Origin: Calditrichota bacterium
Lineage (GTDB): Bacteria > Calditrichota > Calditrichia > Calditrichales > Calditrichaceae
Length of the DNA stretch: 5,468 nt
Reading direction: 5' to 3'
NCBI GenBank assembly: GCA_024278715.1
Contig: JAJRSN010000331.1
Location: 1-5,468, forward strand
Under the pieces are notes generated by a model. That model had not been told where the DNA came from. It saw nothing but the letters and a program-made list of their open reading frames with translations, and made no database searches. Positions 1 through 3,962 of the stretch are shown here, piece after piece (the first letter of the stretch is position 1; each line of letters opens with the position of its first letter). Made by a program: the position numbers and the translations under genes.

Positions 1-36
1 AACTATCGTACGCTGATGAATCGTTTAAAAGAGTGA
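1..36 (+). CDS. 3' end of a probable sigma-54 activator (Fis-type HTH), partial
   Basis: Frame 1 is open from the window edge to a TGA at 34-36 and reads NYRTLMNRLKE. Only 11 residues are visible. The pattern (N/S)-Y-R-T-L-x-x-(R/K)-L-K-E resembles the recognition helix end of the Fis-type helix-turn-helix that closes NtrC-family enhancer-binding proteins. This is pattern recognition on a very short fragment. It gains weight from context: a good sigma-54 promoter and a pair of palindromes lie directly downstream. If correct, the full protein would carry an AAA+ ATPase domain upstream of this tail and would activate sigma-54 promoters, perhaps the one at 187-202. The chance that the frame is not coding cannot be excluded. 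Confidence 0.5.
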   Translation, partial: NYRTLMNRLKE

Positions 37-39
37 TAA

Positions 40-54
40 TTGCATTTTATGCAA
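40..54. promoter_or_regulatory. Palindrome 1, candidate activator-binding site
   Basis: TTGCATTTTATGCAA is a perfect dyad (6-base arms, 3-base centre) starting three bases after the upstream stop codon. It shares the TTGCA-N5-TGCAA frame with the palindrome at 72-86. The layout (GC-containing half sites ending in TGCA, five-base spacer) recalls the binding sites of NtrC-family activators. Its centre (47) is about 166 bases before the transcription start predicted from the sigma-54 promoter, a normal distance for an upstream activating sequence. The binding protein is inferred, not shown. Confidence 0.5.
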
Positions 55-66
55 CCCGATCTTTTA

Positions 67-91
67 AAAAATTGCAGAAAATGCAATTTTT
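67..91 (+). terminator. Possible terminator of the upstream gene
   Basis: AAAAATTGCA (67-76) pairs perfectly with TGCAATTTTT (82-91) around a five-base GAAAA loop, and the T-run continues after one A as ATTTT. It sits 30 bases after the stop codon at 34-36. The stem is AT-rich with only two G-C pairs, so it would be a weak intrinsic terminator. The A-tract on the left would allow weak action on either strand. The activator-site reading of the same bases is an alternative. Confidence 0.4.
72..86. promoter_or_regulatory. Palindrome 2, candidate activator-binding site
   Basis: TTGCAGAAAATGCAA is a second copy of TTGCA-N5-TGCAA. Its centre (79) lies 32 bases after that of the first copy, close to three helical turns, so two dimers would sit on the same DNA face. 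Its centre is about 134 bases before the predicted start of transcription. It also forms the core of a longer hairpin (67-91), so it could serve as a terminator, as a protein site, or as both. Confidence 0.5.
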
Positions 92-125
92 ATTTTAAAC
101 GCTTCTCTAACCTTTTATATTTATT

Positions 126-142
126 GTAATTATGGCAATTAC
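126..142. repeat. Short dyad GTAATT-N5-AATTAC
   Basis: GTAATT (126-131) and AATTAC (137-142) form a perfect six-base inverted repeat around ATGGC, between the two TTGCA palindromes and the sigma-54 promoter. It differs in sequence from those palindromes, so a different binding protein or chance in AT-rich DNA are both possible. The DNA from about 103 to 186 is otherwise AT-rich with no further feature I can support. Confidence 0.25.
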
Positions 143-186
143 TTTATTTTCACCTCTTACTCACTGTTTTTTCGGTGGTTACAATT

Positions 187-202
187 TGGCATTATTATTG
201 CT
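187..202 (+). promoter_or_regulatory. Sigma-54 (RpoN) promoter, -24/-12 type
   Basis: TGGCATTATTATTGCT has TGGCA at 187-191 and TTGCT at 198-202, with GG and GC exactly 12 bases apart as the RpoN family requires (TGGCAYR-N4-TTGCW; the R position is T here). Transcription should start near 213, giving a leader of about 25 bases. A GGAG Shine-Dalgarno at 227-230 lies seven bases before the ATG at 238. No comparable sigma-70 promoter is visible: the best is TTACAA (179-184) with TTTTAT (202-207), which is poor. This promoter would drive the three + strand reading frames from 238 to 942 and would need an ATP-dependent activator. Confidence 0.75.
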
Positions 203-237
203 TTTATTTAAATTAAAAAAAAGAATGGAGTAATAAA

Positions 238-453
238 ATGATGATCGATAAAATACTTGACGGTCAATTCAGAATAGAAACCTTGGAAGACGAACAGGGC
301 AGAAGATATTTTTCAATTAAAATCTCTTTCTCCGACGACGACATCCTGACTGTGTATAAGGAAAATATTCATGATCTGATGGATGTTTTGCCAAATATCA
401 TCTCCTCTGCCATTAAGGCAAGAATTTTAACGGATGCCGTAGCAAATTTTTAA
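238..453 (+). CDS. Small acidic protein of unknown function
   Basis: This encodes a 71-residue protein that I do not recognise. It has no signal peptide or membrane span, so it is probably cytoplasmic. Residues about 10-40 alternate polar and hydrophobic residues (FRIETL, RYFSIKISF, ILTVY) and look like two or three beta strands. Residues about 42-70 (DLMDVLPNIISSAIKARILTDAV) look like one or two amphipathic helices. The middle carries an acidic run (SDDD, residues 32-35). The start at 238 has a GGAG seven bases upstream; the second ATG at 241 is a possible alternative. It is the first gene after the sigma-54 promoter and precedes the receiver-like gene by 12 bases. A partner or regulator of that protein is a reasonable guess from context only. 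Confidence 0.8.
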   Translation: MMIDKILDGQFRIETLEDEQGRRYFSIKISFSDDDILTVYKENIHDLMDVLPNIISSAIKARILTDAVANF

Positions 454-465
454 AAGGAGTTTATC

Positions 466-840
466 ATGAAGATTTTTATCTGCGAACAAGACCCGTATCG
501 GGCAAAATTGATACAGGACCTTCTTGGAATTTACAATTACAGGATCGTCACCGTTAGTCATATCTCCGATCTTTTCCGTAAAGCTCATTTTCAACGACCC
601 AAGATTATTGTGGTTGATGAAACATTTATCGAAAATTCGCCGCGTGATTTTTTCAGGCGATTGCGCAAAGACCCGATTACGGCAAAAATTCCTGTTATCT
701 TTATCAGCAATAAATCATCTAAAATATTCACGGAAGCCGATAATTTGACCGAAATTGTTCATGAACCGTTTAAAATTAAAAATTTCAGACATTACATTGA
801 CCGTTGGACGATTTTCAGAAGTTTACATTTACAAAACTAA
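466..840 (+). CDS. Stand-alone receiver-like protein, degenerate active site
   Basis: This 124-residue protein has the length and (beta/alpha)5 pattern of a CheY-like receiver domain, with no output domain. Strand 1 is KIFICEQD (residues 2-9), where the usual acidic pair is E7-Q8 followed by D9. Strand 3, PKIIVVDE (45-52), places D51 at the phospho-acceptor position. Strand 4, PVIFISN (76-82), puts S81 at the switch Thr/Ser. The loop HEPF (99-102) puts E100 where the near-invariant lysine of the KPF motif belongs. The acceptor Asp is thus kept, but the Mg pocket is altered and the lysine is lost, so phosphorylation may be absent or unusual. AAGGAG at 454-459, six bases before the ATG, supports this start. 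It is co-transcribed with the 71-residue gene. It could act as a phosphorylation-independent signalling adaptor; that is inference. Confidence 0.8.
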   Translation: MKIFICEQDPYRAKLIQDLLGIYNYRIVTVSHISDLFRKAHFQRPKIIVVDETFIENSPRDFFRRLRKDPITAKIPVIFISNKSSKIFTEADNLTEIVHEPFKIKNFRHYIDRWTIFRSLHLQN

Positions 841-852
841 GAGTGACGAACC

Positions 853-942
853 ATGGAAACCTATATATTTTTACAGCTTGTGCTACTCGGCGTGATTTTT
901 GTCTTGAGCAATATCCGTATTAAAGACGACACGCTCTCCTAA
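853..942 (+). CDS. Possible 29-residue single-span membrane peptide
   Basis: ATG at 853 opens a 29-codon frame ending in TAA (940-942). Residues 4-19 (YIFLQLVLLGVIFVLS) are strongly hydrophobic and would form one membrane helix. The tail NIRIKDDTLS is charged and polar. The gap after the receiver-like gene is 12 bases, the same as the gap before that gene. AAGAGTG at 839-845 is a modest Shine-Dalgarno at a workable distance. The frame ends just before the terminator. A short frame like this can occur by chance; placement, spacing and composition favour a real gene but do not prove it. No family is recognised. Confidence 0.45.
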   Translation: METYIFLQLVLLGVIFVLSNIRIKDDTLS

Positions 943-957
943 TCTTCGGGAGCATTC

Positions 958-1034
958 GGCTTTTATATTTTAACCCTCAAACGGATTTTTATCATGAACA
1001 GGAAGTTCTGGGTTAAGATATAAAAGCCTTTTTT
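958..1034 (+). terminator. Long-stem intrinsic terminator of the + strand operon
   Basis: GGCTTTTATATTTTAACCC (958-976) pairs with GGGTTAAGATATAAAAGCC (1010-1028) over all 19 positions, with one G-U wobble at G1017, and is followed directly by six T. The loop is 33 bases, much longer than usual for intrinsic terminators. In the - strand transcript the wobble becomes a C-A mismatch and no T-run follows the stem, so the structure appears built for + strand transcripts. It begins 16 bases after the 29-codon frame and ends 13 bases before the last base of the convergent gene. Confidence 0.75.
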
Positions 1035-1049
1035 ATTTTTTATTTTTTA
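1029..1049 (+). repeat. Three tandem TTTTTTA heptamers
   Basis: The tail of the terminator is three exact copies of TTTTTTA, then TTT. The last copy contains the complement of the TAA stop codon of the - strand nucleotidase-like gene (1047-1049), so the convergent gene ends inside the T-rich tail. Such a run is prone to length change by slippage, and a gain or loss of bases near 1047 could move the end of that protein. Confidence 0.7.
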
Positions 1050-2660
1050 TTTCCTCTTCCACCTTCCGTCAACCCGAATATTCAACGGACTGTTCTTGCG
1101 AATGTATTCAATCACCGTTTCACGAATCAGCTTTCCGGTAAAATGAAAGTTCTTTTCCGGTAAAAAACTGAGCGGCGTCATGCCGGAATTACCCTCCGCA
1201 ATGTAGGACGATGTAGCCACACGATAAATTTTATCTTTTTCAACCGGTTTGCCTTTAATACTAAAAGAAACTATTCGGCTGCCGTCAGGACGTTTGGGAT
1301 CATAAACAACGCGCCCGCCAGCAATTGCAACGCCCATAAAACTGCCGACCACGCTTCGTTCCATTAAATCTTTTAACAAACTGCCTTTGACTTCGATGAC
1401 CACGAGTTCGTTGGCAAAGGGAAAAGCGTCGAGTAAGTCTTGTTTGGTGATGGGACCGATCGGTAAATTTTGTCTGATACTATTAAAGTTGTTAAAGGCA
1501 AAATCGGCGCCGGAGGCTTTTAGCATGGCATCGGACATTAAATTGCCCAGAGGAGATTCACCCTGAGAACTTCTGGTAAGCGTATTTAAAGTATAACCGA
1601 TTATTTCGTCCGGAAAAGCGGAGTACGCGGTCTGCAAGCTGTCAATGAATTCAGCCATTTCAGGATTTGGCAAAAATTCGTCTTCGGTTAAAAGCAACAA
1701 AGACCCTTCTTCGCTCAGAAAATCGTAGCCCAAAAAGCTTTTTGATTCTGGATCCAGGTTCAAAACAACCGATCCCAAATTTCCGCCGTAAGCATAGTTC
1801 TGAAAACACAGGGTATGGGTCAACGGGTCTTCCCAGGGCTTATCGTAACCGCGATGAATCCTTCCGGAAAATATCAGGTCTATGCCATCCGCGTAATGCG
1901 CCAGTTCCATGGTATTTAAAAATGATTTTTTAATAATGCGCTGGCGGTCCTGTTCCCGAATGACAGGATAAAATTCTTCCGCATCATAAGGCAAACCGAG
2001 ATGGGCGAGCGCTATTATCAGATCGCAGCCCGCTTCTTTCAGTCTTTTCACTTCTCTTTTGGCGGCTTCGAGTTCCGGAAGAAATTCAAAATCTTTTATT
2101 TTTTCCTGATCATCGATGTATTGAGCCGATTGACTGATAATTCCCAAAACGCCTATTTTTACGCCCTTTTTCTCGATAATCACAGACGGTAGAAACGGTT
2201 CGGATTTCGCCGCTCCGCTCCGCATTTTAATATTTGCCGCCACAAAGGGGAAATCGGCTGTTTTCGCCAGATCAAACAATCCGCTTCCGGCAAAAGAAAA
2301 ATCGTCAATGCCGGGAACGATGGCGTCGTAGCCCATTTTGTTCATGAATTCAATAATTGCCCTGCCCTTGGAATTTCGCACAAGATCCGATGAAGCGCTC
2401 AAAAAATCTCCGGCGTCAAACAAAAGCACCAAATCGCCGTTTTTTCCCGCTTTTTGTCGAATTTGTTGGATAATGTTATATGCCGAGGCTCCGCCGCCAA
2501 GCACGGGAGGATAATTGGGATTCATAAACCGCGCTTTTTGCTTTCCGATTTTACCCTGAATATCGTTCGTATAAAAAATATAGATTTTTTGCGGTTTCTC
2601 TCCGGCAAATAAATTCAGACCAAAACCAAAAACCAGAATAAATATAAATTGTCTGACCAT
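1047..2660 (-). CDS. Exported 5'-nucleotidase/UshA-family protein, probably inactive
   Basis: This 537-residue protein has both domains of the periplasmic UshA/CpdB family at normal length. A signal peptide spans residues 1-19 (hydrophobic core, cut near LFA-G). The metallophosphatase-like domain spans about 25-305: YTNDIQG (30-36), DAGD (82-85), PGIDDF (116-121), ALAHLG (217-222), SGRIH (265-269). The C-terminal domain spans about 353-520: SPLGNLMSDA (369-378), NNFNSIR (390-396), PFAN (414-417). D33, D85, H220 and H269 remain. Compared with UshA, the His of DxH is Q35, the Asn-His-Glu motif is I118-D119-D120, and the first His of GHxH is R267. The C-terminal GGD is GNS (490-492). Both metal sites and the catalytic dyad are therefore damaged in an intact frame, suggesting a ligand-binding or structural role. 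A GGATGG lies six bases before the ATG. It is last in the - strand operon, 15 bases after the barrel gene. Confidence 0.9.
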   Translation of the reverse strand: MVRQFIFILVFGFGLNLFAGEKPQKIYIFYTNDIQGKIGKQKARFMNPNYPPVLGGGASAYNIIQQIRQKAGKNGDLVLLFDAGDFLSASSDLVRNSKGRAIIEFMNKMGYDAIVPGIDDFSFAGSGLFDLAKTADFPFVAANIKMRSGAAKSEPFLPSVIIEKKGVKIGVLGIISQSAQYIDDQEKIKDFEFLPELEAAKREVKRLKEAGCDLIIALAHLGLPYDAEEFYPVIREQDRQRIIKKSFLNTMELAHYADGIDLIFSGRIHRGYDKPWEDPLTHTLCFQNYAYGGNLGSVVLNLDPESKSFLGYDFLSEEGSLLLLTEDEFLPNPEMAEFIDSLQTAYSAFPDEIIGYTLNTLTRSSQGESPLGNLMSDAMLKASGADFAFNNFNSIRQNLPIGPITKQDLLDAFPFANELVVIEVKGSLLKDLMERSVVGSFMGVAIAGGRVVYDPKRPDGSRIVSFSIKGKPVEKDKIYRVATSSYIAEGNSGMTPLSFLPEKNFHFTGKLIRETVIEYIRKNSPLNIRVDGRWKRK

Positions 2661-2675
2661 TGAATACCATCCGCT

Positions 2676-3950
2676 TTATTCAAATAAGTTGTAAGTTAAA
2701 TCCAGCCGAATAAAATAATTCGTCCATTTAACGCGATCCAGATCTGTGCGCGGGCTGAGTCCGTAAATATTATCCGGAAACAAATCATGTTGATAATATT
2801 CCTGACTCGACAAACCGCCTGCCGCGTTAATCCGCAGCTTGTTTAAAGACCACCCCGTTCCGACGGTCAGCAAAGTGCGCGAGAGTTCGCGGTTTTCCGG
2901 AACTTCCCGATAAGAAAATCCGATCCTGAAAGGAACACTATTAAAAAACACGTGTTCCACGCCAGCCCTGACGGTGTAGGTATCGTTAAACGATATTTGC
3001 GAAAAACGACTGTCTTTAAATTGGCTCCAGTACTCGTAATAAAAATCGATTAAAACCCTTGCCTTTAAAATGTTCTGAAAACGATAGTCCAAACCCGCTC
3101 CGATGCGCAAAGGATAAGTGATTTTCTCATTAACTACTGAAAGAACGGTATCGCGGACAGCGTCGGTAAGTTGATTATCAAACCGCAACCGATAGGGCAG
3201 CCTAACGCTTGAAGCTACCGCCAGTCTGTTGTTTACCCGATAGTGAAGCCCAAAAACGGCGATAACCGGAGTTTTTTGCAGCGTCCTTTGACGGGAGAGC
3301 CGATCGCGTTCTTCGGAAATTTTTATTTCGATTTGCCTGGTCGAATCAATAGAGCCCCACAAAAAGCCGACGCTTACACCGACGCTTAAATCGGGGATCG
3401 CCTCAAAGGCGGCGGAAAAATATCCCAGTTTTAAAAGCCCACTCTGGTCAATCCAGTTGTAGCCCAACAGCTTGTCGGTTTTGTCGTTAGGATCCCGCAC
3501 TTCTTCCGTATATTTGTAACGGAAATCTTTGAACGGGGTTATTCCGCCCTGTACGGTTAACCGCCGGATTACAGGCATGGGGTAGCTTAAGCGGATGTTG
3601 AAATAACCGGAATAAAACCAGTTTGAATTCATTGAATAGGAGCCGTAATCGTTAAAGCCCACAAACGAATCGTAATAGGGAAATTGCCGATCTTCGACGG
3701 TTTTGTTAATCGCCAATCCGCCGTTCACAAGCAAGGTTTTAGCCTGCGCTGCAATCAAAGCCGGATTTTCTATTCCGCTTCCGATTGCCCCCTTCATGGC
3801 AAGCCAGCTTCCGGCAATCCCCAGCATACGCGCCGTGCGGATATTAACATCCTGTCCGTAGCGCATTTTATTCAAATTTAAATTCCCGAGCTGGGCGTTT
3901 CCAGCCGTAATCAAAAAACTTACAATTACAATAAGACGAACTATTTTCAT
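2676..3950 (-). CDS. Outer-membrane beta-barrel protein, FadL/PorV-like
   Basis: This 424-residue protein starts with a signal peptide (MKIVRLIVIVSFLITAGNA, cut near A19-Q20). Residues about 39-66 (RTARMLGIAGSWLAM, then GSGIENPALIA) match the N-terminal signature of FadL/OMPP1 and PorV-type barrels, which usually read like ARxLGMGGA...NPA. The rest alternates polar and aromatic residues in strands such as SGYFNIRLSYPM and LRIGAGLDYRF, and ends LDLTYNLFE, near the terminal aromatic residue used for barrel insertion. The likely role is transport of hydrophobic compounds or an accessory outer-membrane function; the substrate cannot be told. CCTCT at 3957-3961 (AGAGG on the - strand) lies six bases before the ATG. 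It sits 12 bases after the large barrel gene and 15 before the nucleotidase-like gene, so the three are probably co-transcribed. Confidence 0.8.
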   Translation of the reverse strand: MKIVRLIVIVSFLITAGNAQLGNLNLNKMRYGQDVNIRTARMLGIAGSWLAMKGAIGSGIENPALIAAQAKTLLVNGGLAINKTVEDRQFPYYDSFVGFNDYGSYSMNSNWFYSGYFNIRLSYPMPVIRRLTVQGGITPFKDFRYKYTEEVRDPNDKTDKLLGYNWIDQSGLLKLGYFSAAFEAIPDLSVGVSVGFLWGSIDSTRQIEIKISEERDRLSRQRTLQKTPVIAVFGLHYRVNNRLAVASSVRLPYRLRFDNQLTDAVRDTVLSVVNEKITYPLRIGAGLDYRFQNILKARVLIDFYYEYWSQFKDSRFSQISFNDTYTVRAGVEHVFFNSVPFRIGFSYREVPENRELSRTLLTVGTGWSLNKLRINAAGGLSSQEYYQHDLFPDNIYGLSPRTDLDRVKWTNYFIRLDLTYNLFE

Positions 3951-3962
3951 TCTATGCCTCTA

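Larger units (their letters stand above)
22..101. repeat. Outer inverted repeat enclosing two palindromes
   Basis: CGTTTAAAA at 22-30 is the exact reverse complement of TTTTAAACG at 93-101. The repeat encloses the palindromes at 40-54 and 72-86 almost symmetrically: its centre is about 61.5 and the midpoint of the two inner dyads is 63. As single-stranded nucleic acid it could form a three-way structure with two inner hairpins. The left arm lies inside the end of the upstream reading frame. The arms are AT-rich, so chance contributes, and no function is demonstrated. Confidence 0.5.

Noticed and set aside
40..91. CRISPR-like or tandem direct repeat
   Set aside because: There are only two short dyads and no repeated longer unit or regular spacers.
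179..207. Sigma-70 promoter TTACAA / TTTTAT
   Set aside because: Only about three of six and four of six consensus matches, and it overlaps the much better sigma-54 promoter.
524..748. 74-codon + strand open frame
   Set aside because: It lies inside the receiver-like gene in another frame; the receiver frame has the Shine-Dalgarno and the fold pattern.
933..953. Hairpin GCTCTC / GGGAGC across the end of the 29-codon frame
   Set aside because: It has six pairs including one wobble and a nine-base loop, with no T-run directly after it. The longer stem at 958-1028 explains termination better.
1667..2192. Two + strand open frames (1667-1933 and 2001-2192)
   Set aside because: Both lie opposite the nucleotidase-family gene, whose motifs clearly identify the coding strand.
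3684..3881. 65-codon + strand open frame
   Set aside because: It lies opposite the signal-peptide and signature region of the FadL/PorV-like gene and has no support of its own.
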